DNA from: Adiantum capillus-veneris
Taxonomy: Eukaryota > Streptophyta > Polypodiopsida > Polypodiales > Pteridaceae
Assembly: GCA_014529385.2 (NCBI GenBank)
Contig: CM043957.1
Coordinates: forward strand, 90,228,660-90,292,659
Direction: 5' to 3'
Length of the DNA: 64,000 nucleotides
Shown piece by piece: positions 43,326 through 53,253 of this stretch (positions are counted from its first letter, which is position 1; every line of letters begins with the position of its first letter). The translations under genes and the position numbers were made by a program. The notes under the pieces are model-generated. The model had not been told where the DNA came from and ran no database searches. It saw only the letters and a list, made by a program, of their open reading frames with translations.

Positions 43326-43326
<1 letters not shown>
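42870..43326 (-). mobile_element. Truncated copy of the TTAA-flanked DNA transposon
   Basis: Reverse-complement match to 49,605-50,065 over about 457 bases, starting with TTAA then CACTAGGTTGGTAACC. Homology ends at GTTTTC (43,326), where a CT microsatellite begins, and the other terminus is missing. The two copies differ by scattered substitutions and small indels. Confidence 0.85.
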
Positions 43327-43407
<81 letters not shown>

Positions 43408-43694
43408 AGCTTCACCAATATGATTTGTATTCTCCCTTGATCTGTCATGTCACCACACAAGTTACTCTCTCTCTCTCTCTCTCTCTCTATTCTCTCTCCT
43501 TTTCATGCAATAATAGACATTACCGTTAGCATTTTTAACGAAGCAACCCGAATATTATTGTACATGTGTTACAAGGACATGCATTAAATGGGTGGTACGA
43601 CCACAATAAGTACTTTTTAACAACCGAAAAATATGTGTACTATTTATGGTAACAAATGCACACTTGGATTCATGATGTGTGTGTGTGTGTGTGT

Positions 43695-43799
<105 letters not shown>

Positions 43800-43901
43800 A
43801 TGCCGAGACAACCTCTACAAGCATGGCGCAAAGCTCCTTCAAGCGTTTTCTTCAATTAATTCCACCAAGAGAGGTATTTCCAAAGTGTTTGTTGAAGCTG
43901 A

Positions 43902-44047
<146 letters not shown>

Positions 44048-44072
44048 GAATGTCTGTTGGGTTTGAAGGAGG

Positions 44073-44164
<92 letters not shown>

Positions 44165-44170
44165 GAGAGG

Positions 44171-44250
44171 GAATACAAGAAGTTGATCATGACGTGCAAT
44201 AGGCTATTTGCCCATCTCAAAGCTGAGCCTCTGCGACACCGTGATCCACA

Positions 44251-44307
<57 letters not shown>

Positions 44308-44407
44308 GAGGGGGGGGGGGGGGGGGGGGGGGAATACAAGAAGTGGATCACGACGTGCAATAGGCTACTAGCCCATCTCAAAGCTGAGCCTGCGCGACAC
44401 CGTGATC

Positions 44408-44412
<5 letters not shown>
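44171..44412 (+). repeat. Duplicated ~80-bp cassette between GA tracts
   Basis: GAATACAAGAAGTTGATCAT at 44,170 and GAATACAAGAAGTGGATCAC at 44,333 each continue through GACGTGCAATAGGCTA, GCCCATCTCAAAGCTGAGCC and GCGACACCGTGATCCACA and then run into GA repeats. Cassette and microsatellite were duplicated as one unit of about 160 bases. Confidence 0.9.
44310..44332 (+). repeat. 23-base poly-G run
   Basis: An uninterrupted G tract follows a GA repeat directly. It is unusual in length and could form G-quadruplex structures, but it may also be partly a sequencing artefact. Confidence 0.8.
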
Positions 44413-44476
<64 letters not shown>

Positions 44477-44644
44477 TTCTATTATTGTCCTTGGAGGTCA
44501 AATATGACCTATGGGACCAAATGAACATGTCACATGGTGTGAGTGGAGGTCATAAGTGACTCTCAATGCCCAAAAACGGCTGAAATTAGTGTCGCAATAG
44601 AGAGTCCACATCGTGGTGGGGAGAGGAAGGTATGTAGGGAGAGC

Positions 44645-45746
44645 TCATGGCTGTGAGTTGATCGACGCATCCTTGACCAAGTGACATGCATCCCATCTTG
44701 CAAACCATTTCTTGATGTCAAGCATCCACTCCGAACTTAATATTTTGCTCTTGCATGTCTTTTGGACCTTTTGACTTGCTTCATATGCAATTCTAGGAAT
44801 TTGATACAAAGGCCTACGTTGTGCCTTAAGCATGTACTCCACAACCCTTTGCATGCCCAAGACCTCAATGGGTAGTGATCTGGACTCAAGAAGTAAGAGC
44901 ATGTAGGGTGTTTGTGTCTTGATTCGAGAAAGTTGGTGAGAAAACGCATTTGGACATTCTCAAAATCTTTCCAAGTAGACTTCCTGATGCTACCACCCCA
45001 CACCTCCACTCCATAAAGAAGTACATGTGTCACTCATGTGTCAAAGATCTACTTTTTGAGAGCCCAATACTTGATCTCTCCAGCATTGCACATTTCTCAA
45101 ATGCATAATAAGCCCTCTTTCCGACTTCCAAGCAATGCATTGCGCAATCCTTCCATCTATGATTGGATGGAACCTCAAGGCCAAGGTACTTGAAGCTATC
45201 TACCACTTCAAGTTTCTCATTGTTGTATAAAATGCATGGATTTTCATCATTGAGGGTCTTTACAAGCATAACCTTGGTTTTGGATCCATTTCCGATCAGC
45301 CCACTATGTAGGCAAAAGCGTTCCAAGACACTCATAAGCTTTTGTGCATCTTTTAAGGTATGTGCCAAGAGCACTACATTATTGGCATAAAGCAAAAGCA
45401 TGATCACCGCATTTTCGATCTTAACCTCTTCTATGCCTTCTTGTTGCATAAAATCAAGAACCATGCATTCCAATTCATCAATGAGTAGCCCAAAGAGAGT
45501 TGGGGAAAGTGGGCATCCTTGTTTGACACCAATGGTGCTTGCAAAAAATTCTGAAATTCCATCTCCCATATGTAGTCGACATATCACTTTTTGGTAGATG
45601 CAAAAGACTGCATGCATAAATTCTCTCAGCACTTGAAGGCTTTGCATACGTCTCCAAAGATTTCCTCGTGGTACCATGTCAAAAGCTTTCTTGAAATTCA
45701 CAAAGCAACAATACAACTTTTTTCCTTTCAATCGAGACGCTTCCAT
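44645..45746 (-). pseudogene. LINE ORF2: reverse transcriptase and C-terminal region
   Basis: The RT frame (45,030-45,746) shows FVNFKKAFDMVPRGNLW, GVKQGCPLSPTLFGLLIDEL, LLYANNVVLLAHT and FKYLGLEV, all in the correct RT order. Two catalytic positions are changed: motif A reads VNFKKAFD where LINE enzymes have (V/L)DF, and motif C reads YANN instead of YADD. The C-terminal frames (44,737-45,033 and 44,645-44,902) read LLYGVEVWGGSI and then LLLLESRSLPIEVLGMQRVV, matching the end of plant LINE ORF2 proteins. They are shifted relative to one another. This RT cannot be active. Confidence 0.9.
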
Positions 45747-46439
45747 AAGAACTCAAAGAGTAACAAGGTGATCAATAGTGCTATGATGCTTTCAAAAATG
45801 TGCTTGGCCTAGCGCACGTTTGCCGTTATTTTCAGTCCATTCACTTATCTTCATCTCCATGATCCATCCGAATAACTTTGCCATCAAAGAACATACCATT
45901 ATAGTGCGATAGTTGTTTACATCTCCTCCTTTGTGCAAATGTTTGATCCAATTTTCACTTCAATCATGAGGCATGCCATGCTGAAGTGCAAGGTTAAACA
46001 TATCGCATATCCAATATCATGTTTTCTTTCTTGTCCATTTAATCATTTCAGCCTTGACACCTTGAAGGTCCCTGGCCTGCCTTGCGGGTAGCAAGTTTCT
46101 CAACCGCGTAACATACATCTTCAATGGTAAAGAAGGGAGGCATAAACGGAAGGGAGCTACAACACTCCATCTTATCAACATTTGGTTGCTCATAGAGGTT
46201 CTTGCAATACGTATACATATCCTCAAGAGTCAAGTCACCAAAGCTCTCAACACGCTTGCCTTTCAGATTTTGCCAAAACTTTTCACATGCATGTGCTTTC
46301 TCTTGCGCTAAAAGAAGTTGTTTTTTGACTTCCCACCTTCTCCTCTTCTTTTGAACAAGTGATTTGTATGTGTGTGAATGTTCCAAGTAACCTTCCTTGT
46401 CTTTGGTTGCATCCAACCTTAGCAAGTGTTTCATTAGGA
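45747..46439 (-). pseudogene. LINE ORF2: region between endonuclease and RT
   Basis: Frames read HLLRLDATKDKEGYLEHSHT, YKSLVQKKRRRWEVKKQLLL, CYAVEKLATRKAGQG and then, after a shift, QGVKAEMIKW. Further on come HKGGDVNNYRTIMVCSLMAK and LFGW, the pre-RT motifs of LINE proteins. Frameshifts near 46,070 and stops near 45,760-45,970 disrupt it. Confidence 0.75.
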
Positions 46440-46877
46440 AAAATTTGGACTCACAAAGGGGCCCTTTAAGGAGTTTGACTTTACCTCTCTCTACCAAAAC
46501 GGGCGCATTGATAAATTTTTGCAAACAAACTCCAAAGTTGGCGGAGGTTTGACAGTTAGAATGTCCTCTTCAAGCTCTATCTACTGATATATAGCACGTC
46601 ATGAGATTCCTCATATTTTAAAAGATTCTTTTTTTTTAATTCACTTAGATTCCGACAGAGTTGTCACATCATAGGTGAATCAAAAAAAGAATCTTCTAAA
46701 ATATGAGGAATCTCATGGCGTGCTATATATCAGTAGATAGAGCTTGAAGAGGACATTCTAACTGTCAAACCTCCGCCAACTTTGGAGTTTGTTTGCAAAA
46801 AATTATCCATGCGCCCATTTTAGTAGAGAGAGGTAAAGTCAAACTCCTTAAAGGTCCCCTTTGTGAGTCCAAATTTT
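46440..46877. mobile_element. 438-bp foldback (hairpin) element inside the LINE
   Basis: Left arm 46,440-46,643 and right arm 46,675-46,877 are inverted copies of about 203 bases with roughly ten mismatches, separated by a 31-base loop. The ends read AAAATTTGGACTCACAAAGG. The arms contain CTCCAAAGTTGGCGGAGG and TATCTACTGATATATAGCAC. The LINE protein is interrupted exactly here: KIWFDMECSQARHYAKF on one side and HLLRLDATKDKEG on the other. Size and structure fit a Mutator-type foldback or MITE. A clear target duplication is not visible (CATTAG against CATAAT at the edges). Confidence 0.85.
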
Positions 46878-48003
46878 GCATAATGTCGGGCTTGACTACA
46901 TTCCATGTCGAACCATATCTTCTTGGTGCTACCTTTCTTAGATCTTTTGCAAGATATGTGTTTCACCAAAAAGCATTCCCACACACAAGAGAAAATTACT
47001 TCTTTGAAAACTTTCCACTTGCATTTTAATGTTGGGCTCTCTTGATGCTCTGTCATGCTTAATATTTGGTCCACCACATTAGCGTATATAAGTTCTTGTT
47101 TGAAGTCTAGACGTAGGTACGAATGATTCACATCATGATTGGAGGTTACATGCTCAGGTCTTTTACCACACTTGAGGTTAATACATAGCATCCTATGATC
47201 CGATTCCGGATTCCATTCACCAAGTGTAAATCTTTGTATGCATTCTAGAGTGGCTTCTGAAAACAACATATAGTCAATCACACTATTATCATTGTGCTTT
47301 CTACATGTAAAGTCATTGGTGCCTTTCCATAAAGATACACCATTTGCAATGAGCATTCAGGTACTATTTCAGATATGTAGAAGTGACTTTCCATAGTGAT
47401 CCAATTCTTTTTCATCATTAGAACTTCAATTATACATGTATGAGTCATCCATTCTTCTTGAGACATGCGGCATGTCAACTTGTCACGTGTGTCGTGTTGT
47501 AACCTATTTGTGCAAGCATTCATGTCTCCAAAGACAATGACTTCACCTTGGTCCTTGTAATGAGCAATGTCTTCCTCTAGTTCAACAAAGGGCTGATCTA
47601 TATCCATATCCAAGCGAGCATAAAACTTGGAGGCACAGTGAGGAATGTAGCAACCAACCACAAACATGGCTTGACCATTGGGTGGGCTGATTTTTAGCCA
47701 TAAGTAGCATTTATACTTATCTTCTTTGACAATGGAAACGTCTTTCAAACCCTTTTTGATCATACATGCTACACCTCCTTGGCCTCTACGTTGCTTTGCA
47801 TTTTTGGTCCACATCAAAGAATGTACATCATATTTGTCAAATCCAAGAATTCGTTGCACATCATGCTCCCATGTTTCAACAAGAAGTATTACACCGGAGT
47901 CATTGGTAAGTTGCTCATCAATGCCAATTTCCACATTCCATGGATATCCATTACAATTCCAAAAGCTTATTCGCAAGCATGAGTAATTGGTCTCATAAAT
48001 CAT
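46878..48003 (-). pseudogene. LINE ORF2: APE-type endonuclease domain
   Basis: Starts with MIYETNYSCLRISFWNCNGY at 48,003. Exonuclease-endonuclease-phosphatase motifs follow: ISFWNCNG (Asn), LLVETWEHD (Glu), VVGCYIPH, FGDMNAC (Asp, Asn), SVIDYMLFS, and NPESDHRML (Asp-His). A frameshift near 47,300-47,350 splits it into two overlapping frames. The catalytic residues I can see are present. This enzyme nicks target DNA to prime reverse transcription. Its ATG overlaps the ORF1 stop as ATGA (48,003-48,000). Confidence 0.9.
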
Positions 48004-48733
48004 GTGTCCCTATTTTTTGGGTGGACTTGCATCCTCCTAAGTGATTTTTCTTCTTGAGATGACACCTTGACCTTCTTGGTTCTTTCCTCATATGCTTTAC
48101 GACGTACATTTTGTCGCATAAGAGTGCGATCCTGATATACATTAGAACCCGTTCCTTTGAGGTCGATCCAACTATTGTCAAGGATGATATTTCTCTTTAC
48201 CTCATCAGCCATGGTACATATAATAGGTCTTTCTCCCAAGCAAGGGACTCCTTGTTTTCCAACTCGATGTGCACCACAAGCCATGATTCCAGAAATGCCA
48301 AAGTGTGTAGCAAAAAACTCTTCAATAGCAACCGCAAGAGATTGGAGTGTTTCCATGCTTTCCTCCTTGATTCCATGAATGACGATGTTCTTTGAGCGTT
48401 TTTGCGGCTCTTGCAATTCTTGAGTGTCCACGTTCTCTACATTCTTTGCTGGAAAATGGCTTGCATGATAGGAGATGTAGAAACCACATTATCCTTACAT
48501 ATCTCAACCCATGATTTGGATACATTTCTCATCTCACATACATCATGTCGTATTGTATCTTGTTTCCTCTTTCAATACATGATCGCTCTCAACTTTGCTC
48601 AAGCGCTCTTTCAATACATTCATGTCCATAAGAGAGTGCCTACATTCTTAAACTTAATCCTTAAGATGCACCAAGCGTGTTGTTTGCATTTCAAGAACCT
48701 TCTTGAGGTGCTCATTCTCCACAACAAGAACTC
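48000..48733 (-). pseudogene. LINE ORF1, C-terminal part (RRM-like)
   Basis: The frame 48,000-48,431 reads KRSKNIVIHGIKEESMETLQ, then FFATHFGISGIMACGAHRVG, RPIICTMADEVKRNIILDNS and RTLMRQNVRRKAYEERTKK. This is the RRM-plus-C-terminal-domain pattern of L1 ORF1 RNA-binding proteins. Upstream of it (48,433-48,733) are coiled-coil-like pieces (VVENEHLKKVLEMQ) broken by several shifts and stops. The stop TGA overlaps the ORF2 start. Confidence 0.8.
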
Positions 48734-48737
48734 TTAA

Positions 48738-50065
48738 CACTAGGTTGGTAATGGGACACTTTTATGTCCTGATAAGTGACCATTTTCCTTGAATTATGTC
48801 AGGAGTTTCAAAATGGATTTTGAGGTGCTATCTATCTAGAAATTTGTCTCATGAGCTGAAAAAAACTCGACATTTTTTTGGAATATCAATTCCATCTTTA
48901 ACCTTGTCCTAATTGCACAACATTTCACAACCTAAACTGTGTGAAAAAATGGGTCCCGTCTTTGGCTTTTTTCAACTTTTTGCAACTATACCACTCTAGA
49001 ATTCATGTTTGTGAGGTCTATAATGCTAGAGAACTATCTTTAGTAGTCCTCAACATGTCCTGATGCTTCTAGGGAGAAATAAATATTAAAGTTGTAAGTT
49101 ATGACCAAATTACAAAAATTGTCAAATCCTGTTTTTTAGCCAATTTTAGCTCTTCTATGATTTTTTTGGTGGATTTCGTGATATCCAAATGCATTTTTTA
49201 TTTTCTATGTCGCATATTCTGACATAAAGCTAATATTCCTTGAGTTTTGGGGCACCTTATACCCTATTTTGCATAGTACACAACGATGGTTGATTTTTTC
49301 AATTATAGAAAAAAACAAAACATTCTAGTATATCAAGTATAGCTTTTTCAGTATTGTTAGTTTCTTGTGACAACTACATGCATTTTGTAGGTAGTAACCA
49401 TATCCAGTCATAAGGATCAAATCTGGCTAGATATTGAATAGTTTCTATGGGATTCTACAACTCATAATGTTGAACCCAATTTTTTCATGTTTGATTTATT
49501 TAGCACTTCATCTTTGTGCCCAAGATTCCCCTTGGTAAGAGATGTATTATTCTTTTGACATGCTCCATGTCTCCTTATGAACATAAAGGACAATAGGTAA
49601 CTAAGAAAACATGCATATATTATTTGTATTGAGCGTGGCTATATATAGAAACTTTGATGATAGGTTTGCAGAATGGTAAAAATTCAACGTTTTTGTACCT
49701 ATTTATTTTGGCAAAACAAAAAATAGTGAGTGAGAAGAAATCATATGTTCTGATCACCAACCCATTGAAGTTAACTAGGGAATTTATCTCAAGTCCTACA
49801 AAATCCCCTAATCTTATTTTTATGCAACAAAATGTAAGAAATGACTTTTTTTATGAAAATGCACTGGCACATCAACTTTGGAGGCTTAGTGTGACCAAAA
49901 GATGAGAAATTTTACAAATTTCTTATTTTTTCCATGTGTAGTAGGCCTTGAACTATAACCTCATGAAAGGATTTTACAAAATGAGTGGATCTACTATTGT
50001 TTTGGAGGTGTTTTTCAAAACCCTGAAAGGACACTTTTATGTCCTGTTAGGTTACCAACCTAGTG
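48738..50065 (+). mobile_element. TTAA-flanked non-autonomous DNA transposon (piggyBac-like termini)
   Basis: Flanked by TTAA at 48,734-48,737 and 50,066-50,069. Terminal inverted repeats CACTAGGTTGGTAA / TTACCAACCTAGTG. The subterminal word GGACACTTTTATGTCCTG occurs near both ends in the same orientation. The 1,328-base interior has no coding capacity; open frames are below 90 codons and lack a DDD/DDE domain. Excising the element with one TTAA restores the LINE ORF1 frame, which proves the boundaries and the TTAA duplication. TTAA-specific insertion is the hallmark of piggyBac; the starting CACTA also recalls En/Spm, but that superfamily duplicates 3 bp of any sequence. Confidence 0.88.
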
Positions 50066-50069
50066 TTAA

Positions 50070-50270
50070 AGTACCATTCTCCATTGCAAGTGCGTGCAAC
50101 TCTTCACCTTGCTTGTTGATGGTTTCTTGTAATGAGATCAAGTAAGCCATGATCATTGCTTCCGTTGTTGTAGACGATGTGGTTGGATTAGCATCCAAAT
50201 TCCTTGGATATTTTGCATCATTCTCCATGGTGAGTGTGGATTTTCCACCCTTGCGAGTTTTGTGCACCAA
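50070..50270 (-). pseudogene. LINE ORF1, N-terminal part
   Basis: Likely start MENDAKYPRNLDANPTTSS at 50,228, or MVHKTRKGG at 50,270. It continues through IMAYLISLQETINKQGEELH and ALAMENGT into the TTAA site. When the transposon and one TTAA copy are left out, the same frame runs on into LRVLVVENEHLKK at 48,733, giving a continuous coiled coil. Confidence 0.8.
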
Positions 50271-50443
50271 AAACGCAAAGTTTTGATAGTTTTTTCAGTT
50301 CTGAGATGTTGTTACAACAAAGTATTCCATTGCTCATAAAATTATGTCTTTACATCAGCGCGTAGACGGCTTCGTGGTCTTTGATTGAGGCTATAGATCA
50401 TCTAAATCAGAGTTCAAATGAAGAAGTTATGAGCAAAAGAGTG

Positions 50444-50498
<55 letters not shown>

Positions 50499-50752
50499 GA
50501 AGAGAGAGAGAGAGAGAGGAAGAGAGATGGGAGAGATAGAGAGTGAGGGTTAAGGCTTAAAGTCTCAAACAATACAAAACAACATTTCTCATCAGTCCAC
50601 CTTGGAGTAAATAACAAAGCAATGAAACCAATGTCTAAAACTAGAGTGGGATGGTTAGATGGAATGTTAGGGTATCCATATGGGCGCATACCATTGTATC
50701 CATGTGGAAGAGGTGGTGGGGAAAACACCAACTGACAATTAAGGATGGGGAG

Positions 50753-50833
<81 letters not shown>

Positions 50834-50925
50834 GAGAGAGAGTGAGAGAGAGGGATTTGAAGAATTGGTGCACGGTGCATGGTAGGCTATATTCTCCTCG
50901 CAATTTTCAGCCCGCGTGCCGTGAT

Positions 50926-50957
<32 letters not shown>
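50444..50957 (+). repeat. CA/GA microsatellites flanking a short spacer
   Basis: CA tract about 50,444-50,495 followed by GA; GA tract about 50,756-50,850; CA tract about 50,927-50,958. The spacer at 50,880-50,930 ends in GCCGTGATCCACA, recalling the cassette ends at 44.2-44.4 kb. ORFs with RERERE or SLSLSL here are artefacts. Confidence 0.9.
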
Positions 50958-50961
<4 letters not shown>

Positions 50962-50985
50962 ATCCTTTGCATTTTTCTCATTGGA

Positions 50986-51408
50986 ATGACAAGAACAAAG
51001 GCAATAGCAAGGAAGGTAGGGAAAGGACCAGGGCTTGCAAAGAAAGCATATGGAAGGTCTGCTAGTAAGAAGAAAACTTCAGGTAAACCAATGAAGATAT
51101 TATTGAAGGGACCAAGAATGAAGAATATTCAGAGAAATATGGGTTTATTTAAGGAGATAAAAAAAGCTCAAAAATGTATTGAGCTTTGTGTCCCTAAACT
51201 TCCTTTCCAAAGAGAAGTAAGGCAAATTTGTGAGGAAGCATGTGTTGGTACAATGAGATGGAAGGTTGTTTCCCTGCTCTATCTTTAAGAAACAGCAGAA
51301 GATTTTTTACTGGAGTAGTTTAATGATATCACCATTGTTGTTGCTCATGCTTACCGGTTGACAATAATGGACAAGGACAGTGAGACGCTCAAGAGACACG
51401 TTGGAGAT
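50986..51408 (+). pseudogene. Histone H3 / CENH3-like variant, two in-frame stops
   Basis: ATG at 50,986 opens MTRTKAIARKVGKGPGLAKK, aligned with the H3 tail MARTKQTARKS; K4 and K9 positions are kept. After a basic tail come GLFKEIKKAQKCIELCV (alpha-N/alpha-1), PKLPFQREVRQICEEACVGT and MRWKVVSLLYL. After a TAA at 51,286 the frame continues ETAEDFLLE, then a TAG, then FNDITIVVAHAYRLTIMDKD and SETLKRHVGD. All histone-fold helices are present in one frame. CENH3-like features are Pro before K-L-P-F, Trp instead of Phe in the R-W position, and a loop 1 one residue longer than canonical H3. Centromeric H3 replaces H3 in centromere nucleosomes. No introns interrupt it, so a retro-copied pseudogene is likely. 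The stops argue against function. Confidence 0.8.
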
Positions 51409-51576
51409 ACGATAAGCTCCTTATCCCTAATGAGTTTATTGTCTTCTCCATGCAGAGTACATACTATAGAGTTTTTTTTCTTTGAATCCGTTTATGTCAA
51501 AGGTATTTCCTTGCTATGGTTTGGACCAACTTGGTGCTATTATTAATTAAAGTATTGACCACAAGTTAACCTAATT

Positions 51577-52207
51577 TTGCAGAATGCTGTGGAAAATTAT
51601 ACCTTGCAATATTTACAAAGGTACCGTGCTTCAATGATTCAACATCTACTATCTCTTTCAGTCCCAAGAGTTTTAGATGCAGAAGACAATTTTGTCGATG
51701 ACCATATAATAATTTTAACAATGATCGATCATGAGGAAGTCATGCCAGTTTCACCACTGGAAACCAAATCCCTAAAACTGACCCCATATTAGAGGAAACA
51801 GACACCAGTATGATTTGCAGTTGGAGTGGTTGAATCCGAAGTTGGGGTTGATCAATGTGAAGTAGACCAAGCTCTTTAAAATGTAGATTGTAAAATGCTC
51901 CTTAGAGCCGAGGAATGCAACAGAGGTTCTAGGCCAAGTAGAGGAGGATAAGGGAGTGCCTATTATTGTGGCACACGATGCGGCACATGATCAATATGAG
52001 GGATTCCAAGCTCCTGTAATTGCTGATGTGAAGATATCTTCAAAGCCGAGAAAAGATACAGAGTGTCTTGACCATGTAGAGGAGGAGGCCAACATTGCAA
52101 ATCAAAGCCATGAACAGACAGTTAACCATTCGCCCATGGAAACACAAGTCTTGTACTGCACAACCACAAGAGGTGGATACCCTTGGCAATACAAAAGGGA
52201 ACATTGA
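51577..52207 (+). pseudogene. Possible upstream exons of the third FCP1-like locus
   Basis: An acceptor CTAATTTTGCAG ends near 51,582 and opens NAVENYTLQYLQRYRASMIQ with a stop at 51,792. A second frame (51,947-52,207) is acidic and polar (VEEEANIANQSHEQTVNHSP). Neither has a known domain. Their position and composition resemble the acidic N-terminal region of the FCP1-like pseudogene at 3.6 kb, so they may be its N-terminal exons, but they could be unrelated. Confidence 0.3.
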
Positions 52208-52363
52208 CACTCAACAATAGAATGTCAACATTAGAAATGACTAGTGTGGACTCTTGCTTCAAGTAGATATGGTTGTTCCGGTAATATCCAATGTACTTAA
52301 ATAATATACTCTTTTTTGTTTCTAACTACTTATATGTATGCACACAATGATTGCAAAGACTAA

Positions 52364-52890
52364 TTAATTATCTTGGATCTCAATGGATTATTGCTGCTAT
52401 GACAGCCGTACAGTGTACATACAGAGTTCTCCGATTTACGTAGTTTTTGCTTGAAAAATCTCAGAGTAGTAATTCGACCAGGCACAAAGGAATTTTTGAA
52501 TTTTTTGATTCCATGGTTTAGGGTTGCTATCTGGTCTTCAATGCAGGCCTAGAACTTGAATCCCCTTGTTACCATAGTTTGCAATTTGGCTGAAATTTAG
52601 AGATCGGATTTTTATTTTGTGTATAGTCAAAGAAATTGTGATACCATTGCAGGACATTTCCACCCAACTAAAGCTAATGTACCACTTTTCTACAAGCCCT
52701 TTGAACAGATCAATGTGCCTTATGATGCTCTCAATACTTTGTTGATTGATGACACACAACATAAGGGTTTACTTAATCCACACGGCACTACTATTTCCCC
52801 ACCTTCATTTGAAGGGTATCTTCACAATTTTTACCTAGTGGGCATTTTGGTCCCATACCTGCAAGGAATGTACTTAAGCCCATTGAGCAC
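52364..52890 (+). pseudogene. FCP1/CTD small-phosphatase-like pseudogene, third copy
   Basis: Frames joined across stops and shifts follow the FCP1 order: LIILDLNGLLLL then TGA (52,400), VVIRPGTKEFLNFL at about 52,468, RVAIWSSMQA at about 52,520, then from 52,619 YSQRNCDTIAGHFHP and VPLFYKPFEQI, TLLIDDTQHKGLLNPHGT at about 52,737 and ISPPSF. The motif I loop is DLNGL as in the 3.6-kb copy. The LIDDTQHKG motif keeps the paired Asp residues but has Q-H for P-Y. The final helix reads LVPYLQGMYLS. The copy is clearly non-functional. Confidence 0.75.
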
Positions 52891-52973
52891 ATCGGAATTT
52901 GTACTTACAAATGTACGTAATAATTCATTGTTTATACCTTCCATTTATTTTGTCTACCTGTCTATGTGTTTCA

Positions 52974-52978
<5 letters not shown>

Positions 52979-53016
<38 letters not shown>
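52979..53016 (+). repeat. GA microsatellite
   Basis: An uninterrupted AGAGAG tract of about 36 bases after the FCP1-like remnant. Confidence 0.9.
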
Positions 53017-53018
<2 letters not shown>

Positions 53019-53253
53019 TTGAGCAAACATTTGATATTAAGATTAAAGTATTCAAAAGTTCGATTTCGTTGAAGCCATTCAGGCTAGATTACATAGGCAC
53101 AATTTGAATACGGCCAGAAAGATCTCCATACAAAAAATGCTTCTCCCTTCGTTGCATTGCTCTTCGTCCGCCCAACAAGAAATAAAAGTTTACAGAGTCA
53201 ATGTCAGCAGTCTCCTCCACTATTTCATGTCAAATTTGCAAAAGATTGCATTG

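Larger units (their letters stand above)
44645..50270 (-). mobile_element. L1-like non-LTR retrotransposon (LINE), interrupted
   Basis: Minus-strand element with ORF1 (coiled coil plus RRM-like domain), ORF2 endonuclease, RT and C-terminal region, in that order. It is interrupted by a 438-bp foldback element between endonuclease and RT, and by the 1,328-bp TTAA transposon within ORF1. Several frameshifts and stops make it inactive. The 3' end lies below 44,645; a poly-A tail and target duplication were not found, partly because GA microsatellites abut that side. Confidence 0.85.

Noticed and set aside
48738-50065. CACTA (En/Spm) element because the ends read CACTA
   Set aside because: The flanks are TTAA on both sides and removal of one TTAA restores the LINE frame; En/Spm would duplicate three bases.
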